A DNA stretch of 64,000 bases. Origin: Bullera alba. Its lineage: Eukaryota; Basidiomycota; Tremellomycetes; Tremellales; Bulleraceae. Location of the stretch: NCBI GenBank assembly GCA_001600095.1, contig BCIX01000002.1, positions 434,001 to 498,000 on the forward strand. Direction: 5' to 3'. How positions within the stretch are numbered: position 1 is the stretch's first letter; every line of letters starts with the position of its first letter. Made by a program: the position numbers and the translations under genes. This document shows positions 35,155 through 45,527 of the stretch, in pieces. The notes under the pieces are model-generated. The model did not search any database. It was given only the letters and a program-made list of their open reading frames with translations, and had not been told where the DNA came from.

Positions 35155-37260
35155 ATGTCCGAATCAAAGACGCATGGTATACATCTACCAGATACGATCA
35201 CGGGCTATCCCAATCAGCCAGAGCATGACCAACAGATAGCGCCCATCGAGGCCCATACGGCCGTTGGACCTAGTATGATCCAAGAGGCTATTCATCACGA
35301 CGAGAGTTATGGGCGGCATTACATCTTCAAGAGGCTGAGACGGGATCTGCCTTTGCCCAGTAAACGTAGAGCGGCGGGTATGGTGTGAGTTACTGAACGT
35401 CTTCCACATCTTGTCCAGCATGCTGATGAGCCCACAGCTTCGGACTGTTCATGGTCATGTTTCTAGCGGGATGGAATGACGCCAGTCAAGGGCCATTGCT
35501 TCCGGCACTGCAGGAGTACTACAGTGTGAGTGCCTTCTCTCGATTTGCTGCTGGATAGAATTGATGCAATTGCGTCTTTACAGGTCGACTACCTTGTCAG
35601 TGAGTAGCTTTTCAATGACGGGAGACGATGCCGAAGCTAACATTCCGTTAGTCAGTGTTATCTGGATCTGCAATTTTGTTGGCTTCATGATCGCTGGCTC
35701 GACCAACGTTTTTATCACCGATCGCGTGGGGCTGGGCATTGTGAGTCTCAAACAATCGGCACTGGATCTCGTTCGATCTTCCTCTAACGCCGCTTGCTCC
35801 TCATAGGCCACTCCTTTCGGTGCGTCAATGCAGGGTATAGGCTACGTCCTGGCTTGCTGGGGCCCTCCATTCCCCTTATTCGTCATCGCATACATTTTCA
35901 ACGGTTTCGGTCTGGGGTTGCTTGACGCACAGGCAAACTCTCTCGTCACTCGACTGCCTGGCGCAAACACCAAGATGTTCCTAATGCACGCTATCTACGG
36001 GTTCGGTGCCACGGTTTCGCCCCTCGTCGCCACGGAGTTTGTCAAGCGCGAACGGGATAGGGTTTACCTCTACTTCCTGGTATCCCTAGGGTTGGCATTC
36101 GTCTGTGTGACGACATTGATTGTCGCCTTCCAATTCAGGACCGATGATCAGGTGGTTGGTCGACGAGATCCTAGTGCGTCGGAAGACTTTGTTCCCCATG
36201 GCGAGAGGTCTTCTAGTGAGGGAGAGAAGGACATGAGATTGGACAGCCTCCCTACCACGGACGAGCGGACCGGTATCATCGACAGCCAAGCTGGCGAGCC
36301 CGTCGTTAGCGAGAAGAAGCAGGATGAGGTCGGCGGTAGTGGGAACAAGATGAAGAGGATCCTGAAGATTCCGACCGTCCACTTCATGGCTTTCTACATT
36401 GCCATCTATGTGAGTGATGACATGTAAAGATCTCTCCCTGTGTTTGTCGCTGATGCAGATTTTAGGTCGGTGTAGAAGTCACCATCGGAGGTTGGGCCGT
36501 GAGTTCGAGACTCCCTCCTATGTGTCTAGCAGCTGACTTTGGCAGACTTCCTACTTGATCGCCGAAAGAGGTGGCGACGACAATGCAGGATACGTCACAA
36601 CTGGCTACTTTGCTGGTCAGTCTGCTCGTATCCCTTCCATGCAACTCCCAATATCAAGTTCGCTGCTGACACTGGCTTCTAGGTATCACCATTGGCAGGG
36701 TGATCCTCATCCCCGTCACCAAGTGGCTCGGGCAGTACAACTCGGTGTACATTTAGTGAGTCCTCTGCAGTCGCGCGCACCGCATACGGGTCGCTAAAAC
36801 TGAGCCAGCTCCGCACTGGCCATCGCGCTCGAGATCATGGTGTGGACGATCCCCAATTTGGTCGCCAACGGGGTGTGCTTCTCCCTGTGCGGTATCTTCC
36901 TCGGACCGCTGTATCCCATCGTCATGATGGTCGTCATCGAGGTCATTCCGCCAGAATTGCAGGGTGGAAGTATCGGCTGGATCGCGAGTTTGGGTCAAGC
37001 GGGCAGTGCCATGATGCCTTTGTGAGCAATACGGAGTGTTTCTATCGGGAAAACTTAGCTGAAGCTCGAGATAGTATCACTGGAGGTATTTCGAATCATG
37101 TGAGTCCCAGCTTCAGACTATGCGCTTCCCACAGAAAGCTGATGTTGATATATAGTATGGACCTTGGATCCTGCAGCCTCTCGTCATAGCATTCATCGGA
37201 CTGTCTGTGATCTTGTGGACGTTTGTGCCCAGACCCAAGAACAAGGGATGGAGAGTTTGA
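35155..37260 (+). CDS. Major facilitator superfamily transporter
   Basis: Plasma- or organelle-membrane secondary transporter, substrate unknown. Start MSESKTHGIHL; end PKNKGWRV. A ~75-residue cytosolic head precedes about 12 membrane segments. Visible blocks: LFGLFMVMFLAGWNDASQGP, VVSVIWICNFVGFMIAG, GYVLACWGPPFPLFVIAYIF, NGFGLGLLDAQANS, HAIYGFGATVSPLVA, LYFLVSLGLAFVCVTTLIVA. A central cytosolic loop of ~100 residues (EDFVPHGERSSSEGEKD...) follows, then HFMAFYIAIYVGVEVTIGGW, SALAIALEIMVWTIPNLVAN, CGIFLGPLYPIVMMVVIEVI and a last helix. GWNDASQGPLLPALQ and GVEVTIGGW are typical of the fungal MFS group annotated as Bsc6-like. About ten short introns; roughly 540 residues. Confidence 0.88.
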
Positions 37261-37564
37261 GGAAGATACTAATCGATATCTGAGGGTATATCGAACTGGA
37301 CAGTAACGACACCGCGATGTGTATCAAACAATGTAGACTGGTCGAACTATAATAACATACGGGAATGGAAGTCCATAATATGTACTACGAGCTCGTCTGT
37401 ATCAATACCGCATCGTCTGGCGCTCATGCGGACTTCGCTCGGACAGCTGGTGTCGATTCATGGTGGCAATGGCTACATGTGTCATTCTACGTGCGACATA
37501 TTATAGGACTGAGCATCGGAGCATTAATGGTGATTATAGGGACTTGCACGATAAATGAAATCGT
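37261..37564. other. Convergent intergenic region
   Basis: About 300 bases between convergent stops. AT-rich near 37330-37380, as expected for 3' UTRs. No gene seen. Confidence 0.4.
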
Positions 37565-38837
37565 TCATGCGTCTGACTCCTCTGCGCGCTTCTTCCTCTG
37601 CTCCTCCAAAGCTTCCTTCCCATCTTTGTCTTCGTCGAAGCGGTACATTGGAAAGTCGAGCAGGACCGTCCTCTTGAACCACTCTGGAAGGGGCTTGTAG
37701 AGTTTTGGTGGGATGGGAATGACGATCGACGTTCGGGATAGGTACTCCTTGTAATTCTCCCACGAGTCGCTAGTGGGCTTGGGGGGCGAAAAGGTGTTGG
37801 TACCTGGAACTTCGTGAGAAGCAAGGTAATGCTTCTTGGCGGTTGGCTTCTCGGCAGTTGGCAGGCCAGAAAGGAAGAATAACCTGAGAGTGCGTCAGCC
37901 AATCTTCTCTATTCCTGTTGTGTGCGGTGTGGTATTATCACTTACAAGAGCATTGTAAAGACTGGAGAGATGATTCCAGCGTATTGCACGGCTTTGACGC
38001 TGCCAGAGACGTAGGAAGGGTCGTCCCAGGTGACTCCCACTGCAACGTCGTCAGCCATTGGAAACGTTGTGGAATACTACTACAAGGCATCACTCACTAA
38101 CGAAAATCCAGAGACCCCAGTGGACGAGGATCTCGCCAAAGTAAGGTGGGTGTCGACACCATTTCCACAGACCCTTGTCACATGGCTTGCCCTTGGGAGG
38201 GTTTGACGACTTGTACATGTACTACAGCCAGTCAGTGACATCCTCAAGAGAATCCCTATCACGAGACTCACCTTCTGAATGTCCGAGATGCTCTCGACCA
38301 GGAAGCCAATGGCAAAGAGTACGATACCAACGATGTCCGAAGCTGCAGCACCGACGACCACCCGACGACCACCGTAAAGCCTATCGCTCACGCCTGGAGA
38401 GTTGACCGTGACGATGGGGAAAGCGACGATCCAAACCCAAAGAATTTGTCCTGCCCAGAAACCAGCAAAGCTCCAGAACTTTGAGCGGATCTCGTCGAAT
38501 CGATTATCGCTTCCAGTCTTGAGCACTCTAAAGAGGAGGAACAGTGCCAAGCGAGCGGCCCAGCCCATCATCATCGCAGAAGCAACCTTGTTCCGCGTCT
38601 CGTATGGTCCCGTCAACATGGTGATGAGGGCGAGGATGAAGAAGTTGGATCCTCCGGTAAAGTCGGTTATCTTGTCAAACTGTTCATAGTCAGTAGCAGT
38701 CCAGCTTCAGGCGGGTTCAGAAGGGTACAACTCACCTTGAAGGTCCATGCTATTGCGAAACCAGTGAGCTGCCACGCGAGGGTGATCAGGAAGGAAATGG
38801 TCAAGTACCACTTGTCGATGATGAAGTGGGACACCAT
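37565..38837 (-). CDS. DUF1295/steroid 5-alpha-reductase-like membrane protein
   Basis: Polytopic membrane protein, probably of the ER. The start MVSHFIIDKWYLTISF is the first ATG of the frame; the end is EEQRKKRAEESDA. Membrane segments include ISFLITLAWQLTGFAIAW, NFFILALITMLTG, AARLALFLLFRVL, FAGFWAGQILWVWIVAFPIV and VVVGAAASDIVGIVLFAIGF. The DUF1295 signature is GLWKWCRHPPYFGEILVHWG, related to the C-terminal catalytic region of steroid 5-alpha reductases and sterol reductases. An NADPH-dependent reduction of a lipid is likely by family relationship, but the substrate is unknown. About four introns; roughly 340 residues with a Lys/Glu-rich cytosolic tail. A perfect double CRE lies about 300 bases upstream. 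Confidence 0.87.
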
Positions 38838-39656
38838 GGCGCCGGAGATGCTGTCTGGGTCACCTGGCGATAGTACCGAACTACCTGTTCTTGAGGGTGT
38901 TTTGACCAATGAATTGAAGTTGCGAAGTTTGAAGGTATGTCCACCGGAGACCTTGTACCCCTTTTAATCTTTCAGGATGATCCTGGCTGGGCGTTGTTCC
39001 CAGAACTGTTTTGGATCGCCCCGAAGCGCCCGGTGCGATGCTCGGCCATGTGGTCTCGATGCCCGCAATGTCGAGCAGCTCGGGTTGCGCCAAGCATGCA
39101 GCGCTGGTGCAGCTGAATTAGGTTCATGAGTCATATGACGTCATGACGTCAGAGGGCATCCGGGCGGAAATCGCCAATCGCGATCTTAGCACCCGCATTG
39201 ACAGAAGCTTGATTCGGTCTCGGCTGGTGACCAAATCGAACCGCAATCCTGCTCGTATAGTTAGTTATACTGTACAGGATAAGACTTGCCGGTCAGGTAT
39301 GGTAAAAGGATACACGGCGACTCAAAACTCGATGACATCGATGCCCACGAATGCCCACTTGGATCTCGCGAAAAGCCAGCTTAGCGAGAGCCCGAGTGGT
39401 GCACACTGCGAGTCTGCAACTGCGCCGCGGCGGAGGACGTCGTGCCAATCCCCACCGCCAGCCCCCGAAGCATTAGACTGATCATAGATCTAAAAGCATT
39501 GGATTGATTACTCGAGTACAGTCTTCAAGTCGAACTAGAGCTGCTGAACAATCAGGTCTACAGTAGGCATCATGCAAATGTCTATCATCCAAAGTTGCTG
39601 TGAATAGTACAGGCCATGTGCACAGTGAGTGCGCACTAATGATGCTTGGCCTCTGG
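38838..39656. other. Intergenic region containing a double CRE
   Basis: About 820 bases with no supported gene. It contains the TGACGTCATGACGTCA element listed separately. The short plus-strand ORF at 39143-39481 has no protein features. Confidence 0.4.
39136..39151. promoter_or_regulatory. Two abutting perfect CREs
   Basis: TGACGTCATGACGTCA: two consensus cAMP-response elements in direct contact, together a 16-bp perfect palindrome, about 300-315 bases upstream of the DUF1295 start at 38837. The consensus is bound by ATF/CREB-type bZIP factors. A role in transcription of the DUF1295 gene is inferred from position. Confidence 0.6.
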
Positions 39657-40387
39657 CTATCGGGCGAGGGTCGACTCGCTGATCGTATCTACGATCTTGT
39701 CCAACGACCAACGCAAAGCAACGAGCGTTTCTCGAGCCGTCGACGGGGACGAGGCATCAATAGTGGCAGCTTGATGTCCTTCCTCCACCTCGCCCTCCGT
39801 CTCTTCACCTCGATCCCGCTGGTCCTTCTCCTCCTCGGGTACCTCTGTTGACTCGTTCAGCTTGTCCAAGGCATCCATGACCGCTGCTAAGGTGGCAGCC
39901 ACTTGGGTCAGCTTGACCTGCCGGTCATCCTCCGTCGAGTTATTCCAAGCAGTGACGGCTGTCTCGTGAGCTAAGATCGCGGTCGCGAAGTCAACAGACG
40001 AGTCGGATGCGCCGTCAGTGCGGGAGGAGAGGAAGATGCAGTAGGTCTTCACGACTCCACGGGTGAATTGAGTGATTTGATCGCGAGATACCGATCGTCA
40101 GTCCGGATTGACCGCCTGGAGGCTGTCCGCGGGCAAAGTTTCGGAGCTACTGAGTTGGTCGTGGGGTCAATCAGATTTGACATCCGCGAGTCCTCCATTC
40201 GTGGGGCTGGCCACAGACCTTCCGGCTCGAGATTCTCTTTGAAGTGAGTAGGAGGCGGAATGCTTTCTGGCTCTGGCTGGATTTGAGAATCTTCTGCATC
40301 CGAGGACAATGTAGCCTGGCCAGCGCGGCCGTACGTGGGCCCTCCAGCGTGACGAGGTGAAGTGGACATAGCCATACTTTTGGTCAT
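39657..40387 (-). CDS. Orphan protein, two-exon model uncertain
   Basis: Two adjoining minus-strand segments in different frames look like one gene. The upstream part starts MTKSMAMSTSPRHAGG (40387) and is Pro/Ser/Glu-rich. The downstream part reads FTRGVVKTYCIFLSSR, DFATAILAHETAVTAW, QVAATLAAVMDALDKLNEST, then an acidic Glu/Lys stretch and ARETLVALRWSLDKIVDTI before the stop at 39657. One phase-compatible join is a GTAGCT donor and a GTGAAG acceptor (roughly 40154 to 40053), but neither site is strong. Alternatively these are two genes or one with another junction. No family recognised. Confidence 0.45.
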
Positions 40388-40832
40388 TTAGAAGAAGGAC
40401 TTGGTGTGTTCTGGGAAGGTGATGGAGTCCTATAGACCTGGGGAGGCAGGCTGTACTGCCTTCACTGTGTCTGTCAGTTCTCGTTTAACACTCGACGTGA
40501 GCTCCCGAACATTGCTGATGCTTGGGCTGCTGAGGCCGGCTAGGCAAGTGGAAGGGGGCTACAGCTGAAGGGAGTGTACTTGGTTGATGATCATACGTGT
40601 AACACCCAGTGGTCACCGACATCGATGACGATCGAGTCTCGAGACAAAGTGACACACTCACCTGCAGCGCTGATCATTTCAAGTGTTTCAAGTCGGCAAG
40701 GAAGTTATCACAAACAGTGTGGACAACCCACTCAGAACGCCACAACTGCTGCATTCGAGAACATTTGTAGGACTGCGGAGCTGTAGTCCAGCGCACGGTG
40801 GCCGATCGACGAATTACAGGTGGATCTACCTC
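40388..40832. other. Intergenic region
   Basis: About 445 bases between two minus-strand orphan genes. No gene or RNA recognised. Confidence 0.4.
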
Positions 40833-41972
40833 TCAATAGTTACAACCATGAACGAAGTGCTGTCCGTCGTTCTCCCCACTGACTCGGGTGTCCGCCTTCA
40901 TCTCGTCCTCCTCAAGGGGCGCAGGAACCTCGGCGTCATCACATTGCTTGCCGTGAGCTCGCATGGAGAGATCCCACCATTTCTGCTCTTGCTTGCTGAA
41001 ACTCTCCAACCAAGATTCCCTACATTCTCTGGCTTTCAGAATGTCCAGAGACTTGTTGTAGGCGTCGGTGTAACTTGGTTGACTCGCGTAGTAGGAGTAC
41101 TGGAGTGTCTTCGCAGCCGTTTCCATCGTTGCCACAGCCTTGCCCAGTCTCGCCAGCATTTCAGCTTTGCTGACCATGTCTGCTCCTTCATGATTAGTGC
41201 TCCACAGGTCCGCAGCCGCGTTGACCTCGGATTGGGCTTGTTTGAAAATCATACTGAGATCGTCATCGTCGTGCTCATCAGCAGCGTCCTCGCCTCGAAT
41301 GGAGCAACCAGCAGCCTTGATGTGCTTGAGTGTCTTTTCGGTGATCGTTCTCTGACGGATCTTCAAACCCGGGAGCATGTGGGAGATCTCCTTCTCGATC
41401 TGCTGCAATTCGCTCTCGATCTTACCGTCAGTGGAGGCACCCTTGACGGTCGGCGTGTGTTCAATCATTTGATCCTTGAGGCTCCACCACTCTTGCTCTT
41501 GCTTGCTGAAGATCTCCAACGAACCGGACTCAGTCTCTCTGGCTCTCCCGATTGCGGCAACTGCTGACATTCGTTGACTCGGATTGTAAGAGAATTCGAA
41601 AGCCTTCGCGGCCGTCTCCAGGGTTTGCACAGCCTTGCCCAATCTCGCCAGCGTAGCCTTGGTAGCGATGTCTCCTTCTGTACGCTGAGTCGGTGTGAAC
41701 CACAAATCCTTAGCCTTGATGAATTCGGAACGGGCGTCGGTGAAAATATCGCGGAGAGTATAATCGCCTCGAACGGTGCCTCCGAAGTGTCCCGCACCCT
41801 TGATGTGCTTGATGGTCTCTTTAGTGATTGTTTGGTAACGGGTTTCGAGGCCTTTAAGCGCGTACGAGAGCATATTCTCGGTCCACCGCAATTTGCTCAC
41901 GACTTCAGCGTCAGTAGAAGCCCCGTTGGCAGTTATTGTGCTCTGCGGCCTCTGCTGAGTCTCTGGAGTCAT
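40833..41972 (-). CDS. Orphan protein made of two tandem copies of a ~150-residue helical unit
   Basis: Single uninterrupted exon, which is unusual here, of 380 codons starting MTPETQQRPQ. The frame is open upstream but has no earlier ATG. Residues ~15-165 and ~175-345 are recognisably the same unit. Matching blocks are GASTDAEVVSKLRW versus GASTDGKIESELQQ, LKGLETRYQTITKETIKHIKGAG versus LPGLKIRQRTITEKTLKHIKAAG, KATLARLGKAVQTLETAAKAFEFSY versus AEMLARLGKAVATMETAAKTLQYSY, and LEIFSKQEQEWWSL versus LESFSKQEQKWWDL. The unit is alpha-helical with no signal peptide or membrane segment. I do not know the family. The lack of introns and strong repeat identity suggest a recent internal duplication. 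Confidence 0.75.
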   Translation of the reverse strand: MTPETQQRPQSTITANGASTDAEVVSKLRWTENMLSYALKGLETRYQTITKETIKHIKGAGHFGGTVRGDYTLRDIFTDARSEFIKAKDLWFTPTQRTEGDIATKATLARLGKAVQTLETAAKAFEFSYNPSQRMSAVAAIGRARETESGSLEIFSKQEQEWWSLKDQMIEHTPTVKGASTDGKIESELQQIEKEISHMLPGLKIRQRTITEKTLKHIKAAGCSIRGEDAADEHDDDDLSMIFKQAQSEVNAAADLWSTNHEGADMVSKAEMLARLGKAVATMETAAKTLQYSYYASQPSYTDAYNKSLDILKARECRESWLESFSKQEQKWWDLSMRAHGKQCDDAEVPAPLEEDEMKADTRVSGENDGQHFVHGCNY

Positions 41973-42461
41973 TGTCTGGGTTAGTTGTATATCGAAGTGG
42001 TAAGTGTTTTGAGAACGATGTACGAGTACTGTCCAAGAAGACGAGACAGCAGAGAGGGTCAAGACAGAATGCTTTGGTACGTTCACGGACGGTGACGGAC
42101 ATCGTTCTACGACTAACTTTCATAACGCCGTGAAAAGAGGGCCTGAAAGGAGGATCGATTGGCTTTACGTGTGCAAGAGAAAATACTGTGGCGCACTCTT
42201 GGTAGAGTACTCTCCTCGCCGACTCGCCGATCGCGACCTGCGAAGTGCGAGGTCTGACGATTTCATTGGTAGTGAAACTGCACAGTCATTCATCTCAAAG
42301 AGTCTCTGTATCGTTAAAGAAGCTACGAAAACTACGAAACTCTCCTACTTTTCTTCTTTCTTCACTCACTCCTCCTCACTTGCTCGTAAGTGAAACAAAT
42401 AGAATTGGATCCATCACAAAGACACACTCTATCCTCTTTCACCATCCTTCTTTCGACCCGC
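41973..42461. other. Intergenic region
   Basis: About 490 bases: promoter of the duplicated orphan gene and 3' flank of the Ish1-type gene. CT-rich near 42345-42380. No gene seen. Confidence 0.4.
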
Positions 42462-44955
42462 TTAGAGCTCCTTCTTGGCGCTCTTGCTGGCAGCAGCAGA
42501 GACGCTGCTCAGGCTCTTCGAGTATGAGCTAGCGGAGGCGCTGGCAGAGCTCAAGCTGGCACTTGCAGACTTGCTGTAGACTGACCAACTGCTGCTGAGG
42601 CTAGAGCTGGCGGACGAGTACGAAGAGCTGGCAACCGAGGCGGCAGAGACAGCCGATCGCGAGAGCGAAACGCTCAGCGACGAAGCGGACAGGGACGCAG
42701 AGTGAGCGGCGACGGAAGCGGCGGACGACGCAGACGAAGCGAGCGAAGAAGCCGAAGACGAAGCGAGCGACGCAGCCGAGGTGGCAGACTTGGAGGCAAC
42801 CGAAGCGGCCGAGGTCAACGAAGGGTTGTTGGCCGACTTGGCAGCGACAGACGACGCAGAAGAGGCGGCGGACGAGAGCGACTTCGAGACTGAAGCGGCG
42901 GAGACCGAGGCGACTGACGAAGCGGACGAGGCCGAGGCACTGATGACTGGTCAGCTGACATCGAGGACGAGTCTGTATCTTCGCTTACATAGCATTGGAC
43001 GAGGCAACGGAAGCGGCAGAGACAGCGCTGGATCCAGCGTAGTCGGCGTAAGAGCTAGCAGAGCTGATAGCAGCGGAGAATGCGGAGGCACCGGAAGCCT
43101 TGACCTTCTCGTACTTCTCCTCTGGGCTGAGCTTAGTGGAGGTCAAGAGCTAAAGAACGTCAGGCTCAGGTACGACGGTTCCAGTCGAGTTTTGACTCAC
43201 CTCGAGAACCTGAGAAAGCTTCTCCTCGGCGAAGCCGACACCGCTGCCGATGGTGTCTCGGATAGTGGCGAGAATCTGCTCGACCTTGTTCTGGCCCTGG
43301 ACGTAGTGAACTGAACCTCCATCAGCCAGGCGCTCTATAACTGCAGCTGATCTACTTACTTCGAACCTCGTGCAGCAAAGATGGCCTGGTGGAGTATTTG
43401 GTGTCGTCGATACCGTACGATCGGAGCTGAGCTCGGAGTCGAGCATCTGGCCAAGCGAGGTAAGGGGCGGAGGTGGCTTGGTTGTACTTCGTGCCCATCA
43501 GGTTGATGAGCTGGTCGGAAGTCAGCTCGGTCCCTAATACCAACGCCTGTGACTCACCTCATCTCGCTTGGCGACAGCATCAGACTTGAGGAAGCCGTGG
43601 CTGACGAGCCAGTCCCTCATCTCCGAGTCGTGCCATCCTCCCCAGACGGAGGATTTGGCCCGAGTGTAGTGCTCGTCGAGGAGCTTCTCGTACTTCTCTC
43701 TCTTCAGGTCAGCGGCCTCGGACGAGCTAGTTTAGGTGTCAGCTGGGTCTTTCATAGCACACAAAAGCGAGACTTGCATGATGCCCTCAGACACAAGCCA
43801 GTCTCGCATGTCACTGTCCTTCCATCGGCTGTAAGCAGTGTCCTTGGTCTCCCAGTAGTTCTCCTTCATCAACTCGAGGAGCTTCTCCCTCTGGGTTGGC
43901 TCGGGGTGGACGATACCGTGCTCGACAAGCCACTCGTGGATGGACGAGGTGGACCAGGCGTTGTAGATGGGTTGGGTGGATTTCAAGTAAGCTGTTCGGA
44001 CATTGTTCAATAGGGCAGCTCGGCCAGTTGGCTCAGGCGTCGAGATGACGTTGTTCTCCTGCAACCAAGTTCGGAGCTGGTTGTCGTCCCATGTCGAGAA
44101 GACGTAATCCTTAGCATCGTCGAACTTCTTGGCGACTTTAGCGGAAGCGTAGCTTGCCTGCGAGGCGAGAGAAGTGGCGGTCTGCGAGGCCTGACCGTAT
44201 GCAGACGAGACTGACGAAGCAGCCTGGTCGGTTGGGTGACCGTAGATGGCGGTCGAAGCGGCAGAAGCCCTGAGTAAGGTCAGGATCGCTCGGAAACAGG
44301 TCAGAACTTCACTCACTTCTGTTTAGCGAGAACAAGGAGTTGTTCACGGTTGGATTGAGGCGAGACAACGCCCTGCTCCAAGAGCCATTCTCTCAACTGG
44401 CTTTCAGTCCAGCTAAGGCGGGTCAGCAACCCACCCATTGCGTTGCTATGCTTCACTCACGCATCGCCAACGACTTTGCTTCCGACCTCGTAGTAAGCCT
44501 GTCCAACACCGGCAGCCTTGGCTCCCCACTGGTTGATGTTAGCTCTTAGCCGCTAGGCTAGTAAAAACTTCCCACTCACAGTGGCAGCGGCGTCGGCGTT
44601 CTCGGCGACCTGCGACTGGATGGCAGCGAGGTTCTTGCTGTCACTAATAGCGACGCCCTGGGCCTTCAGGAACTCTAGGGATTGGTCGAGGGACCAGTCC
44701 TCGTAGACGGCTGAGAAGGAAAAGAGATGTGCGTTGTGGGAAAGGCGGGAATAGGTAACCAGACGATAGTCAAGAAGGAGAAAGAGGTAGAACAGCATGG
44801 TCAGCGACTGATACTCAGAACGACTCCCAACGACTCAAAGCTTCAAGGCTTCGTCGCTCTTGCTAAAACTCACGCTTGTCTTTGCCGAAGAGTTTGGCAT
44901 CACTTGCCGCGGTGAAGGCGAGGACGGCGTAGAGCAGTGTCGGGGTGATTCTCAT
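42462..44955 (-). CDS. ISH1: Ish1-repeat stress protein with signal peptide and KKEL tail
   Basis: Start MRITPTLLYAVLAFTAASDA, a clear signal peptide, followed by KLFGKDKPVYEDWS. At least five Ish1 (putative nuclear envelope organisation) repeats follow. Each carries a W-x(3-5)-L-x2-W/F-L-x(2)-G-[IVF] core: YEDWSLDQSLEFLKAQGV, WTESQLREWLLEQGVV, WDDNQLRTWLQENNVI, WSTSSIHEWLVEHGIV, WKDSDMRDWLVSEGIM, WHDSEMRDWLVSHGF. A helical segment (GQNKVEQILATIRDTIGS) precedes a ~200-residue Ser/Ala-rich repeat domain (SASSAAS-type) ending SKSAKKEL. KKEL at the extreme C-terminus resembles KDEL/HDEL retrieval signals, consistent with an ER/perinuclear lumen protein. S. pombe Ish1 is a stress-induced nuclear-envelope protein. 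Divergent from the CNNM-type gene. Confidence 0.88.
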
Positions 44956-45527
44956 ATTGAATAGCTTCTGTTTGGTTTAGTAGAGATAGAAGCTGATGAG
45001 ATGGTTGATGTTGAAGAGGGGAAGAGAGAAAGGAAATGGTTTGGGAATGGTTGATTCCAGCGCGATGGCTTTGTTCACTAACGGGGCGTGGGATCACCCT
45101 CCCATCGTCATCATCAAACGCTCGGATGACGTATTCGGTCCGCCTGGGGCCTGGCATGACAACGGAGCACGGGGTGGCGAGAAACTACTACATACTTACT
45201 TGAGCCACGTGGCTCATCTTTGGGTTTTTGGTTCCGGGATCCGTCGCGTGGTTGTCGCGTGGCGAGGAGTTGCCAACGGATTTGGCCGAGAGCAGCTTCA
45301 CCCTGGGTTGTGTGCCTGAAATCTTGATAGCGACAAACGTGCTGTTGTGCGCGATTTAGAGGACCACTCATGAGACTTGGTGGTCACTGGTGTATAGTCA
45401 CTATTGCTCCATCTCCTCGACTCTGTGTTGTCAGTCTGACACTCACCTTGCCGCTTCACAATCTCTATCTGTGTATAACACACCTGTAAGAAGGCAGTCC
45501 TGGCTTCTACACGATCACGAATAACAC
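44956..45527. promoter_or_regulatory. Divergent promoter ISH1 / CNNM-type gene
   Basis: About 570 bases shared by two divergent genes. Contains TGACGTA (45127-45133) and the 16-bp CACGTG palindrome listed separately. No coding sequence seen. Confidence 0.45.
45201..45216. promoter_or_regulatory. 16-bp perfect palindrome centred on a CACGTG E-box
   Basis: TGAGCCACGTGGCTCA is identical to its reverse complement. CACGTG is the core bound by bHLH factors such as Cbf1, Pho4 or USF types. It lies 246 bases from the ISH1 start and 312 from the CNNM-type start. The function is inferred. Confidence 0.55.
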
